Shown: piece after piece, positions 31,614-40,720 of the stretch
How the letters are laid out: each line of letters opens with the position of its first letter
Numbering within the stretch: position 1 is the stretch's first letter
DNA from: Mangrovibacter plantisponsor
GTDB lineage: Bacteria > Pseudomonadota > Gammaproteobacteria > Enterobacterales > Enterobacteriaceae
Direction: 5' to 3'
NCBI RefSeq assembly: GCF_003182475.1
Contig: NZ_QGTS01000005.1
Span: 257,401-321,400 of the forward strand
DNA length: 64,000 nucleotides
The notes under the pieces: generated by a model
Database searches by the model: none
Seen by the model: the letters and a program-made list of their open reading frames with translations, nothing else
What the model was told of the DNA's origin: nothing
Translations under genes and position numbers: made by a program

Positions 31614-32822
31614 ATGTTAAATGTGGAAATGCTCTCTACCGGCGATGAAGTGCTGTATGGGCAGATAGTCGATACCAATGCATCCTGGCTTGCTGATTTC
31701 TTATTTGAACAGGGTTTCCCCATGACCCGCCGCCAAACGGTCGGGGATAAATTTGCCGACCTGGTGGCGGTACTGCAGGCGCGCAGCCATGAGGCGGATA
31801 TTCTGATAGTCAATGGCGGCCTGGGGCCAACCAGTGACGACCTGAGCGCAGAAGCTGCCGCGAAAGCTGCGGGTACAGAGTTGGTTATCCATGAAGAGTG
31901 GCTGGCGCATATGGCGCGTTTCTTTGAAGAGCGCGGCAGGCCTATGGCCCCCAGTAACCGCAAGCAGGCGATGATCCCGGCGGGCAGTGAAATGATTGAT
32001 AACCCGGTTGGGACTGCCTGCGGGTTTGCCATGCAGCTTAACCGTTGCCTGATATTTTTCACTCCGGGTGTTCCTTCTGAATTTAAACAGATGGTTGAGC
32101 AGGAAATTTTACCGCGCCTGCGCAAGCGTTACCCCAGCATTGAAATGCCGTTATGCCTGCGCATGACCACATTTGGCCGTTCTGAAAGCGATCTCGCCCA
32201 ACAACTCGATCCCCTGCCATTACCAGAAGGCGTGGTACTGGGTTACCGTTCTTCTATGCCAATTATCGAACTGAAGCTGACTGGCCCTTCTGCACAGCGC
32301 GCAGGCATGCAGCAGGCCTGGCAGAAAATTCGTGACGTGGTGGGTGAAAGCCTGATTTTTGAAGGAACTGAAGGGTTGCCTGCACAGCTTGCCACGCGGT
32401 TACAGGAGCAAAATCTGACTCTGGCGCTGAGTGAACAGTTTACCGCAGGTATGTTGTGCTGGCAGTTGACCAATGCTGGCGTACCGGTAGTTCAGGGGCA
32501 GGTTTTACCTTCTACAACACCAGAGAGCCTGGCGGGTTGTATTCAGCGTGCCCGGCAACTGGCTGAACAGCAGGGCAGTTCACTGGCGCTGGTGGTTGGC
32601 GCAATTGATGACAGCAGCAAACAAACGCTGGCGTTGCACACCCCAGGTAAAACTGTCGGTTTGCGGGTTAACTGGTCCGGGCGTCGCCATAGCGTGGAAA
32701 CCCGCCAGGCGGTCTGTGCGATGCTGGCCATGAATATGCTGCGCCGTTGGTTAAATGGCTGGGATGTGGGCGCAGAACATGGCTGGATTCATATTGAAGA
32801 GCAACTGACACGTTCGGCCTGA
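31614..32822 (+). CDS. yfaY: CinA-like protein YfaY
   Basis: 402-residue protein (E. coli YfaY 400) with an N-terminal molybdopterin-binding-like (MoCF) domain: EMLSTGDEVLYGQIVDTNA, NGGLGPTSDDLSAEAA, and FFTPGVPSEFKQMVEQE. In CinA proteins this domain carries ADP-ribose pyrophosphatase-type activity. The C-terminal part resembles the CinA NMN-deamidase domain (ALSEQFTAGMLCWQL) but lacks much of its active site, so deamidase activity is doubtful. Cytoplasmic; physiological role unclear. Confidence 0.92.
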   Translation: MLNVEMLSTGDEVLYGQIVDTNASWLADFLFEQGFPMTRRQTVGDKFADLVAVLQARSHEADILIVNGGLGPTSDDLSAEAAAKAAGTELVIHEEWLAHMARFFEERGRPMAPSNRKQAMIPAGSEMIDNPVGTACGFAMQLNRCLIFFTPGVPSEFKQMVEQEILPRLRKRYPSIEMPLCLRMTTFGRSESDLAQQLDPLPLPEGVVLGYRSSMPIIELKLTGPSAQRAGMQQAWQKIRDVVGESLIFEGTEGLPAQLATRLQEQNLTLALSEQFTAGMLCWQLTNAGVPVVQGQVLPSTTPESLAGCIQRARQLAEQQGSSLALVVGAIDDSSKQTLALHTPGKTVGLRVNWSGRRHSVETRQAVCAMLAMNMLRRWLNGWDVGAEHGWIHIEEQLTRSA

Positions 32823-32866
32823 GCATCACGCTGAACCGTGTATCTGGCAGCAAAGGTAGAAATAAA

Positions 32867-32891
32867 AAAGGGAAAACAATGTTTTCCCTTT
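32867..32891. terminator. Bidirectional terminator, yfaY / yfaE
   Basis: A perfect 11-bp stem AAAGGGAAAAC / GTTTTCCCTTT with a three-base loop sits between convergent genes, flanked by an A run on the left. On the minus strand it gives the U-rich tail expected for ending nrdAB-yfaE. Confidence 0.85.
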
Positions 32892-32936
32892 GTGCCATTC
32901 AGCCAGCAATCTGGTTGGCCGGTAACGTGTTCACAA

Positions 32937-33194
32937 TCAGCAATCCACTTCCACATCACCTTGTGCTTTGCAGCAACAAGGTAAAATTTCCCCGGGCTGG
33001 ATAAAAGCCAGCGGCTGAGTCAGCCATTTAACCTGGCCTGCCAGCAGGCGCATACGACACGAGCCGCAATACCCTTCCCGGCACTGATACTCTACAGCCA
33101 CCTTGTGTGATTCCAGGGCGGCCAGCAGTGAAGGGTGGTCGTCCTGGCACTCTAACTGGCGGCCGGACTGATGTAAGGTAATACGGTTGCTCAT
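32937..33194 (-). CDS. yfaE: YfaE, 2Fe-2S ferredoxin for NrdB cofactor maintenance
   Basis: 85-residue plant-type ferredoxin. The four cluster cysteines are visible in CREGYCGSC and LPCCC. In E. coli, YfaE supplies electrons to convert the met form of NrdB back to the diferric tyrosyl-radical form. Its position two bases behind nrdB supports this role. Length matches E. coli (84). Confidence 0.95.
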   Translation of the reverse strand: MSNRITLHQSGRQLECQDDHPSLLAALESHKVAVEYQCREGYCGSCRMRLLAGQVKWLTQPLAFIQPGEILPCCCKAQGDVEVDC

Positions 33195-33196
33195 AG

Positions 33197-34327
33197 TTAT
33201 AACTGGAAGTTACTCAGGTCATCAGCATCGATTTGTGAATCTATCTGGCCAACCAGGTAAGAGCTGACTTCAACTTCCTGAGGCGCAACCTGTACGTTGT
33301 CTGACACCAGCCAGGTGTTGATCCACGGGATAGGGTTGGAGCGTGTCTGGAATGGCAAGTCCAGCCCAACAGCCTGCATACGGATATTGGTAATATATTC
33401 AACATACTGGCACAGAATGTCTTTGTTCAGGCCAATCATTGAGCCGTCGCGGAACAGGTAGTTTGCCCAGTCTTTTTCCTGCTGTGCCGCCATAACAAAC
33501 AGGTCATAGCTTTCCTGCTGGCACTCTTCGGCAATTTCAGCCATTTCCGGGTCGTCTTCACCGCTGCGCATCAGGTTCAGCATATGCTGAGTACCGGTAA
33601 GGTGCAGAGCTTCGTCGCGGGCAATCAGGCGGATAATTTTTGCATTGCCTTCCATCAGTTCACGCTCAGCAAAGGCGAACGAACAGGCAAAACTGACATA
33701 AAAGCGAATGGCTTCCAGTGCGTTCACACTCATCAGGCACATATAAAGCTTTTTCTTCAATTCGCGCAGGTTCACCGTAACGGTTTTACCATTTACAGTG
33801 TGTGTGCCTTCGCCCAGCAGGTGCCAGTAGCTGGTCAGTTCAATCAGCCCGTCGTAATAGGTGGAGATGTCTTTGGCGCGCTTGATTATTTCTTCGTTTT
33901 CTACGATGTCATCAAACACCACCGCCGGATCATTGACGATATTACGAATGATATGGGTGTATGAACGGGAATGAATAGTTTCAGAAAACGCCCAGGTTTC
34001 GACCCAGGTTTCCAGCTCAGGAATTGAGATAAGCGGCAGCAACGCCACGTTAGGGCTGCGCCCCTGAATGGAATCCAGTAGTGTCTGGTATTTCAGGTTG
34101 CTGATGAAAATGTGTTTTTCGTGTTCCGGTAATGCCTGGAAATCGATGCGGTCGCGCGACACATCCACTTCTTCTGGCCGCCAGAAAAATGACAGCTGTT
34201 TCTCAATCAGTTTTTCGAAAATGTCATATTTCTGCTGGTCATAGCGTGCAACGTTAACCGGTTGACCAAAAAACATAGGTTCGTTGAGCGGGTTATTTTT
34301 CTTCTGTGAAAATGTGGTGTATGCCAT
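33197..34327 (-). CDS. nrdB: Class Ia ribonucleotide reductase beta subunit NrdB
   Basis: 376-residue subunit carrying the diferric-tyrosyl radical, equal in length to E. coli Nrd[15 protein letters not shown] contains the iron ligands Glu and His and the radical tyrosine (Tyr122 in mature E. coli numbering). [14 protein letters not shown] supplies the later Glu/His ligands. The C-terminal DDLSNFQL tail that docks into NrdA is intact. The start at 34327 (MAYTTFSQ) is chosen over the upstream frame by homology. It follows nrdA after a 115-base gap with a hairpin. Confidence 0.97.
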   Translation of the reverse strand: MAYTTFSQKKNNPLNEPMFFGQPVNVARYDQQKYDIFEKLIEKQLSFFWRPEEVDVSRDRIDFQALPEHEKHIFISNLKYQTLLDSIQGRSPNVALLPLISIPELETWVETWAFSETIHSRSYTHIIRNIVNDPAVVFDDIVENEEIIKRAKDISTYYDGLIELTSYWHLLGEGTHTVNGKTVTVNLRELKKKLYMCLMSVNALEAIRFYVSFACSFAFAERELMEGNAKIIRLIARDEALHLTGTQHMLNLMRSGEDDPEMAEIAEECQQESYDLFVMAAQQEKDWANYLFRDGSMIGLNKDILCQYVEYITNIRMQAVGLDLPFQTRSNPIPWINTWLVSDNVQVAPQEVEVSSYLVGQIDSQIDADDLSNFQL

Positions 34328-34411
34328 AAACATTGTCCTGTAAAACGCCACCATTGGCTGAGTGCCGTTTTGCTGTTCTTAACGGGCCCTTTACCGCGTG
34401 AAAAGGGAAAC

Positions 34412-34437
34412 AGGCAGACCGGGGGACCGGCCTGCCT
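34412..34437 (-). other. Intercistronic hairpin nrdA / nrdB
   Basis: AGGCAG pairs with CTGCCT and, after one mismatch, CCGG pairs with CCGG around a four-base loop just after the nrdA stop. It could modulate nrdA:nrdB transcript ratio or stability. Confidence 0.5.
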
Positions 34438-34442
34438 CTGGG

Positions 34443-36728
34443 TTAAATCTTACACGCGCCGCTTTCGCAACCGTCGTCCTGGATGCTGGGTGCCAGGTCG
34501 TCCTGGGCATCTTCAGCACCGTCGCGGGTGTTCTGATAATAAAGGGTTTTGACACCAAATTTATAGGCGGTGAGCAAATCCTTCAGTAATTGCTGCATCG
34601 GCACCTTTCCTGACGGGAAACGTGACGGGTCATAGTTGGTATTGGCAGAAATCGACTGGTCGATAAATTTCTGCATTACGCCAACCAGTTGCAGGTAGCC
34701 ATCGTTACCCGCCATTTCCCACAGCAATTCGTATTTGTCTTTCAGTTGTTCATAATCTGGCACCACCTGGCGCAGAATACCGTCTTTCGACGCTTTCACA
34801 CTGATATGCCCACGTGGTGGTTCAATACCATTGGTGGCATTGGAAATCTGTGATGACGTCTCTGACGGCATCAGAGCAGACAGCGTTGAGTTACGCAGAC
34901 CATGGGTCTTGATAGACTCACGCAGGCTTTCCCAGTCGTAGTGCAGCGGTTCGTTGCAAATTGCATCCAGGTCTTTTTTGTAGGTGTCAACCGGCAGAAT
35001 ACCTTTGGCGTAGGTGGTTTCGTTGAACCACGGGCATGCGCCTTGCTCTTTCGCCAGCTCATTTGATGCTTTCAGCAGGTAATACTGAATGGCTTCGAAG
35101 GTTTTGTGCGTCAGATTGTTGGCACTGCCATCGGAGTAGCGCACGCCATGTTTTGCCAGGTAATAAGCGAAGTTAATCACACCAATACCCAGGGTACGGC
35201 GGCCCATGGCACCACGTTTGGCGGCCAGAATAGGGTAGTCCTGGTAATCCAGCAGGGCATCAAGTGCACGAACAGCCAGAACCGCCAGCTCTTCCAAATC
35301 TTCCAGGCTGTCGATGGCACCCAGGTTGAACGCGGACAGTGTACACAGCGCAATTTCGCCGTTTTCATCATTGATGTCATTCAGCGGCTTGGTTGGCAGT
35401 GCAATTTCCAGGCACAGGTTAGACTGGCGCACCGGGGCAACTGTTGCATCAAACGGGCTGTGGGTGTTGCAGTGGTCAACGTTCTGGATGTAAATACGGC
35501 CAGTAGAAGCACGTTCCTGCATCATCAGTGAGAACAGTTCCGCCGCTTTAACGCGCTGCTTACGGATGCTGTCGTCATTTTCATACTGGGTGTACAGGCG
35601 TTCGAACTCATCCTGGTCTGCAAAGAAGGCATCATACAGCCCCGGAACATCAGACGGGCTGAACAGAGTGATATCGCCACCTTTAAGCAGGCGGGTGTAC
35701 ATCAGTTTGTTGATTTGTACACCGTAGTCCATATGGCGAACACGGTTACCTTCCACCCCACGGTTGTTTTTCAACACCAGCAGGCTTTCAACTTCCAGGT
35801 GCCACATTGGGTAAAACAGTGTGGCAGCACCGCCACGCACGCCGCCCTGAGAACAGGATTTCACGGCTGTCTGGAAGTGTTTGTAGAACGGGATGCACCC
35901 GGTATGGAATGCTTCACCACCACGAATCGGGCTACCCAGTGCGCGAATGCGTCCCGCGTTAATACCAATACCGGCACGCTGAGACACATATTTCACAATA
36001 GCGCTGGATGTTGCGTTGATAGAGTCAAGGCTGTCACCACACTCAATCAGCACACAAGAGCTGAACTGGCGCGTAGGGGTACGCACACCAGACATAATTG
36101 GTGTTGGTAGTGAGATTTTGAAAGTCGACACTGCGTCATAGAAACGTTTTACGTAGTCCAGGCGGGTAGCACGCGGATAACGTGAGAACAGGCAGGCCGC
36201 AACCAGAATGTACAGGAACTGGGCGCTTTCATAAATTTCACCCGTAACGCGGTTTTGCGCCAGGTATTTCCCTTCCAGCTGTTTTACAGCCGCGTAAGAG
36301 AAGGTCATATCGCGCCAGTGGTCGATAAAACCGTCCATCTGCTGGAACTCTTCTTCCGTGTAGTCTTCCAGCAGATGAGTGTCGTATTTACCCATTTCAA
36401 CCATTTTTACTACATGGTTGTAGAGTTTGGGCGGTTCGAACTGGCCAAACGCTTTTTTACGCAGGTGGAAAATAGCCAGACGGGCGGCGAGATACTGGTA
36501 GTCCGGGGCGTCGCGAGAAATCAGGTCCGCGGCTGCTTTGATAATCGTTTCATGGATATCTGAAGTGCGGATACCGTCATAAAACTGGATATGGGAACGC
36601 AGTTCAACTTGTGAAACTGAAACGTTGTGCAGGCCTTCTGCCGCCCAATCAAGGACACGATGAATTTTGTCCAGATTGATGCGCTCTGTACGGCCATCAC
36701 GTTTCGTTACCAGCAGACTCTGATTCAT
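34443..36728 (-). CDS. nrdA: Class Ia ribonucleotide reductase alpha subunit NrdA
   Basis: 761-residue catalytic subunit, the same length as E. coli NrdA, which reduces ribonucleoside diphosphates. The N-terminal ATP-cone (about 5-95) for dATP inhibition starts LLVTKRDGRTERINLDKIHR. Active-site segments are FSSCVLIECGDSL (first redox cysteine), SNLCLEIALP (Asn, Cys and Glu of the radical site) and ALCTLSAFNLG (second cysteine). The C-terminal electron-shuttle pair is C754 and C759 in DDGCESGACKI. The upstream region holds DnaA and NrdR-type sites. Confidence 0.97.
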   Translation of the reverse strand: MNQSLLVTKRDGRTERINLDKIHRVLDWAAEGLHNVSVSQVELRSHIQFYDGIRTSDIHETIIKAAADLISRDAPDYQYLAARLAIFHLRKKAFGQFEPPKLYNHVVKMVEMGKYDTHLLEDYTEEEFQQMDGFIDHWRDMTFSYAAVKQLEGKYLAQNRVTGEIYESAQFLYILVAACLFSRYPRATRLDYVKRFYDAVSTFKISLPTPIMSGVRTPTRQFSSCVLIECGDSLDSINATSSAIVKYVSQRAGIGINAGRIRALGSPIRGGEAFHTGCIPFYKHFQTAVKSCSQGGVRGGAATLFYPMWHLEVESLLVLKNNRGVEGNRVRHMDYGVQINKLMYTRLLKGGDITLFSPSDVPGLYDAFFADQDEFERLYTQYENDDSIRKQRVKAAELFSLMMQERASTGRIYIQNVDHCNTHSPFDATVAPVRQSNLCLEIALPTKPLNDINDENGEIALCTLSAFNLGAIDSLEDLEELAVLAVRALDALLDYQDYPILAAKRGAMGRRTLGIGVINFAYYLAKHGVRYSDGSANNLTHKTFEAIQYYLLKASNELAKEQGACPWFNETTYAKGILPVDTYKKDLDAICNEPLHYDWESLRESIKTHGLRNSTLSALMPSETSSQISNATNGIEPPRGHISVKASKDGILRQVVPDYEQLKDKYELLWEMAGNDGYLQLVGVMQKFIDQSISANTNYDPSRFPSGKVPMQQLLKDLLTAYKFGVKTLYYQNTRDGAEDAQDDLAPSIQDDGCESGACKI

Positions 36729-36767
36729 GTGGGGTTTACCTGTCCGTGAAATAAAAATATCCCCCGC

Positions 36768-36852
36768 TTATCCACAGCGCAGCCTTGTGGCTAACTTTGT
36801 GGATAAATACTATATGTTGGGGGTATGGGATAACTGAATCACTATATGGTGA
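36768..36852 (-). promoter_or_regulatory. nrdA control region: DnaA boxes and NrdR-like boxes
   Basis: Two perfect DnaA boxes face each other: TTATCCACA at 36768-36776 and TGTGGATAA at 36798-36806. Farther upstream, TACTATATGTTG (centre 36813) and CACTATATGGTG (centre 36845) resemble NrdR boxes and are 32 bases apart, three helical turns, as in known NrdR operators. Both factors regulate nrdAB in E. coli. The rest of the gap to ubiG (36853-37022) shows nothing further. Confidence 0.75.
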
Positions 36853-37022
36853 GTATTCTAGTAAGGAATCTTTCAATCTCAAGAGTTGATTTTGCCAAAA
36901 AATTGAGGTTCATCCTCCCTGAACAGGTAAGAATGCCCGAATGGTAAGGCCTGAAGGGGATGTCAAGCTGGAGTAACTTTTTTTAAAAAAATGACTGAAT
37001 GTTGGTTTCTTGTGCGTGATGT

Positions 37023-37053
37023 AAATTGCGCAACTTGATGCTGCGCAATTTTT
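37023..37053. terminator. Terminator-like hairpin after ubiG
   Basis: A perfect 10-bp inverted repeat AAATTGCGCA / TGCGCAATTT with a nine-base loop and T/A-rich flanks lies just past the ubiG stop on the minus strand. Confidence 0.75.
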
Positions 37054-37070
37054 GATAGCAAAAACTTATC

Positions 37071-37802
37071 TCAGACCGCGTCTTTTGCGCTGGTGTGCAA
37101 CATATAGTTAACATCAACGCCGGGCGCCAGGCGGAAATGATCCGTCAACGGGTTGTAATGCAAACCGGTCATATGGCGTTCACGCAAGCCGGTGTTACTG
37201 AGCCAGTGGATCAGCTCCGCAGGTTTGATAAATTTTTTAATGTCATGGGTACCTTTGGGCACCATGCGCAGAACATATTCAGCGCCAACCACTGCCATCA
37301 GCCAGGCTTTACCATTACGGTTAATGGTGGAAAAGAAAACATGGCCGCCCGGTTTGACCAGGCGTGCGCAGGCCTGCACCACAGATTGTGGGTCCGGAAC
37401 ATGTTCCAGCATCTCCATGCAAGTGACGACATCGTAGGCTCCGGGGTTCGCTGCGGCATGGTTTTCAACGGTTTCCTGGCGGTAATCAACCTGAATGCCG
37501 CTTTCCAGCGCGTGCAGGCGGGCCACTTGCAGGGGGTCGCCACCCATATCCAGCCCGGTTACTGTTGCGCCTTCCCGTGCCATGCTCTCTGCCAGAATGC
37601 CGCCGCCGCAACCTACATCAAGCACCTTTTTACCAAACACACCACCGCTGCGTTCATTGATATAGCCCAGGCGTAAAGGGTTAATCCGGTGAAGGGGTTT
37701 GAACTCGCCTTCCATGTCCCACCAGCGCGAGGCGATGGCTTCAAATTTAGCAATTTCGTTGTGGTCAACATTGAGCGACACCGGGGTATTTTCGTCATTC
37801 AT
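37071..37802 (-). CDS. ubiG: Ubiquinone biosynthesis O-methyltransferase UbiG
   Basis: 243-residue class I SAM-dependent methyltransferase (E. coli 240) catalysing both O-methylations of ubiquinone synthesis. SAM motif I is [13 protein letters not shown] (about 60-72), post-motif I GLDMG, and motif [27 protein letters not shown] is also conserved. N-terminal [19 protein letters not shown] is family-typical. A GAGGAG box lies upstream. It is divergent from gyrA. Confidence 0.96.
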   Translation of the reverse strand: MNDENTPVSLNVDHNEIAKFEAIASRWWDMEGEFKPLHRINPLRLGYINERSGGVFGKKVLDVGCGGGILAESMAREGATVTGLDMGGDPLQVARLHALESGIQVDYRQETVENHAAANPGAYDVVTCMEMLEHVPDPQSVVQACARLVKPGGHVFFSTINRNGKAWLMAVVGAEYVLRMVPKGTHDIKKFIKPAELIHWLSNTGLRERHMTGLHYNPLTDHFRLAPGVDVNYMLHTSAKDAV

Positions 37803-37887
37803 GGACGCCAGAACTCCTCATCAATAGATGCTGCCGAGTATAACAGCCTGGCGAGACGAATAAAGCGCTGCGCCCCTCAGACAAGTT

Positions 37888-37916
37888 TCCCTGCCACTGC
37901 GGGAGTGTGTTATAAT
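37888..37916 (+). promoter_or_regulatory. gyrA promoter
   Basis: An exact TATAAT at 37911-37916 with the extended element TGT just before it, and a weak -35 around 37888-37893, lie 45 bases ahead of the gyrA ATG. The weak -35 is in keeping with the supercoiling-sensitive gyrA promoter of E. coli. Confidence 0.65.
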
Positions 37917-37960
37917 TTGCGACCTTTGAATCCGGGATACAGTAGAGGGATAGCGGTCAG

Positions 37961-40597
37961 ATGAGCGACCTTGCCAGAGAAATTACACCGGTCAATATTG
38001 AGGAAGAGCTGAAAAGCTCATATCTGGATTATGCCATGTCGGTTATTGTCGGCCGTGCATTGCCAGATGTCCGTGATGGCCTCAAGCCTGTACACCGTCG
38101 CGTATTGTTCGCGATGAACGTGTTGGGCAATGACTGGAATAAAGCCTATAAAAAATCCGCCCGTGTCGTCGGTGACGTTATCGGTAAATACCATCCCCAT
38201 GGTGATTCTGCAGTGTATGACACCATTGTTCGTATGGCGCAGCCATTTTCATTGCGTTATATGCTGGTCGATGGCCAGGGGAACTTTGGTTCAATCGATG
38301 GCGATTCCGCCGCGGCCATGCGTTATACAGAAATTCGTCTGGCGAAAATTGCCCATGAGTTAATGGCTGATCTTGATAAAGAAACAGTCGACTTCGTGGA
38401 CAACTATGACGGAACAGAAAAAATTCCCGATGTTATGCCAACCAAAATCCCGAACCTGCTGGTTAACGGTTCTTCCGGGATTGCGGTGGGGATGGCAACT
38501 AACATACCGCCCCATAACCTGACAGAAGTGATTAACGGCTGCCTGGCGTATATCGAGGATGAAAACATCACCGTTGAAGGGTTGATGGAACACATCCCGG
38601 GGCCAGATTTCCCGACTGCGGCAATTATTAATGGCCGTCGCGGTATTGAAGAAGCGTACCGCACAGGGCGCGGGAAAATTTATATTCGCGCCAAAGCAGA
38701 GGTGGAAACCGATGCAAAATCTGGCCGCGAAACCATCATCGTGCATGAAATTCCTTATCAGGTGAACAAAGCTCGCCTGATTGAAAAAATTGCCGAGCTG
38801 GTGAAAGAGAAACGTGTTGAAGGCATCAGTGCACTGCGCGACGAGTCTGATAAAGACGGGATGCGTATTGTGATTGAAGTCAAACGCGATGCAGTGGGTG
38901 AAGTTGTGCTGAACAACCTTTACTCACAAACTCAGTTGCAGGTGTCTTTCGGGATCAACATGGTGGCATTGCACCATGGTCAGCCGAAGATCATGCCGCT
39001 GAAAGATATTCTCGAAGCTTTTGTGCGCCACCGCCGTGAAGTGGTGACTCGCCGTACAATCTTTGAACTGCGTAAAGCGCGCGACCGTGCTCATATCCTT
39101 GAAGCACTGGCTGTTGCGCTGGCGAATATCGACCCGGTTATCGAGATGATTCGCCATGCTCCGACACCTGCTGAAGCGAAAGCAGCGTTAGTGGCGCATG
39201 CGTGGGACCTGGGTAATGTGGCTGCGATGCTGGAACGTGCTGGCGACGATGCTGCCCGTCCAGAATGGCTGGAACCGCAGTTTGGGGTGCACGACGGGAA
39301 ATACTACCTGACTGAGCAACAGGCTCAGGCAATTCTTGATTTGCGCCTGCAAAAACTGACCGGCCTTGAGCATGAAAAACTGCTCGATGAATACAAAGAG
39401 CTGCTGGAGCAGATTGCTGAGTTGCTGTACATCCTGTCCAGCGCAGAGCGCCTGATGGAAGTTATCCGTGAAGAGCTGGAAGCGATTCGCGACCAGTTTG
39501 GTGACGAACGTCGCACGGAAATCACTGCCAACAGCGCGGATATCAACATCGAAGATCTGATCAACCAGGAAGATGTTGTTGTTACGCTGTCGCATCAGGG
39601 CTATGTGAAATACCAGCCGCTGTCAGATTATGAAGCGCAGCGCCGTGGTGGTAAGGGTAAATCTGCTGCCCGCATTAAAGAAGAAGACTTTATTGACCGC
39701 CTGCTGGTCGCTAACACCCATGACACGATCCTGTGCTTCTCCAGCAGGGGCCGTCTGTACTGGATGAAGGTTTACCAGTTGCCGGAAGCGAGCCGTGGCG
39801 CGCGTGGCCGCCCAATCGTCAACCTGTTGCCACTGGAGCAGGACGAACGCATTACCGCGATTCTGCCAGTGCGTGAATACGAAGAAGGCGTGAATGTCTT
39901 TATGGCGACCGCGAGCGGTACTGTGAAGAAAACTGCGCTGACTGAGTTCAGCCGCCCACGTAGCGCCGGTATCATCGCTGTGAACCTTAACGAAGGCGAT
40001 GAGCTGATTGGTGTGAACCTGACTCAGCAAGACGACGAAGTTATGTTGTTCTCTGCGTTTGGTAAAGTGGTGCGCTTTAAAGAAGACGCAGTGCGTGCCA
40101 TGGGCCGTACAGCCACCGGTGTGCGTGGTATCAAGCTGGCAGAAAAAGACAGCGTGGTTTCACTGATTGTGCCACACGGTGAAGGTGCCATCCTGACAGT
40201 TACTCAGAACGGTTACGGTAAACGTACCGGTGAGAAAGAGTACCCAACTAAGTCCCGTGCGACTCAGGGTGTTATCTCTATCAAAGTGACTGAACGTAAC
40301 GGGGAAGTGGTAGGCGCTGTTCAGGTTGATGACGCTGACCAGATTATGATGATCACCGATGCCGGTACGCTGGTGCGTACTCGCGTTTCTGAAATCAGCG
40401 TTGTGGGCCGTAACACCCAGGGCGTGATTCTGATTCGCACGGCGGAAGATGAGCACGTAGTGGGTCTGCAGCGTGTTGCTGAACCGGTAGACGACGAAGA
40501 ACTCGACAGCATTGATGGTTCTGTAGCAGAAGGCGATGATGAAATAGCGCCGGAAGCGGAACAGGATGACGATGTTGCCGATGACAGTGAAGATTAA
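37961..40597 (+). CDS. gyrA: DNA gyrase subunit A
   Basis: 878-residue subunit (E. coli 875) that breaks and rejoins DNA during negative supercoiling. The catalytic tyrosine is Y122 in [11 protein letters not shown]. The quinolone-resistance region has Ser83 and Asp87 (GDSAVYD), the susceptible residues. The C-terminal wrapping domain begins near residue 525 and contains the GyrA box QRRGGKG. The acidic tail is present but varies from E. coli. It is transcribed from a promoter with an extended -10 and ends at a strong terminator. Confidence 0.98.
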   Translation: MSDLAREITPVNIEEELKSSYLDYAMSVIVGRALPDVRDGLKPVHRRVLFAMNVLGNDWNKAYKKSARVVGDVIGKYHPHGDSAVYDTIVRMAQPFSLRYMLVDGQGNFGSIDGDSAAAMRYTEIRLAKIAHELMADLDKETVDFVDNYDGTEKIPDVMPTKIPNLLVNGSSGIAVGMATNIPPHNLTEVINGCLAYIEDENITVEGLMEHIPGPDFPTAAIINGRRGIEEAYRTGRGKIYIRAKAEVETDAKSGRETIIVHEIPYQVNKARLIEKIAELVKEKRVEGISALRDESDKDGMRIVIEVKRDAVGEVVLNNLYSQTQLQVSFGINMVALHHGQPKIMPLKDILEAFVRHRREVVTRRTIFELRKARDRAHILEALAVALANIDPVIEMIRHAPTPAEAKAALVAHAWDLGNVAAMLERAGDDAARPEWLEPQFGVHDGKYYLTEQQAQAILDLRLQKLTGLEHEKLLDEYKELLEQIAELLYILSSAERLMEVIREELEAIRDQFGDERRTEITANSADINIEDLINQEDVVVTLSHQGYVKYQPLSDYEAQRRGGKGKSAARIKEEDFIDRLLVANTHDTILCFSSRGRLYWMKVYQLPEASRGARGRPIVNLLPLEQDERITAILPVREYEEGVNVFMATASGTVKKTALTEFSRPRSAGIIAVNLNEGDELIGVNLTQQDDEVMLFSAFGKVVRFKEDAVRAMGRTATGVRGIKLAEKDSVVSLIVPHGEGAILTVTQNGYGKRTGEKEYPTKSRATQGVISIKVTERNGEVVGAVQVDDADQIMMITDAGTLVRTRVSEISVVGRNTQGVILIRTAEDEHVVGLQRVAEPVDDEELDSIDGSVAEGDDEIAPEAEQDDDVADDSED

Positions 40598-40617
40598 TCT
40601 GAAATCATCACGTTATG

Positions 40618-40643
40618 AAGGGCCGGGTAACCGGCCCTTTTTC
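40618..40643 (+). terminator. Rho-independent terminator after gyrA
   Basis: AAGGGCCGG / CCGGCCCTT hairpin with a GTAA loop and following T run. Confidence 0.92.
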
Positions 40644-40720
40644 TTTGCCATTGCGACCACTCACTTTTATCGCTAAGTTAACGCTTTATTATCGATTGAC
40701 TGACGCTTACCGGGCTTACA

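Noticed and set aside
38204..38225. Fluoroquinolone-resistance changes in gyrA
   Set aside because: Residues 83 and 87 are Ser and Asp, the susceptible forms.
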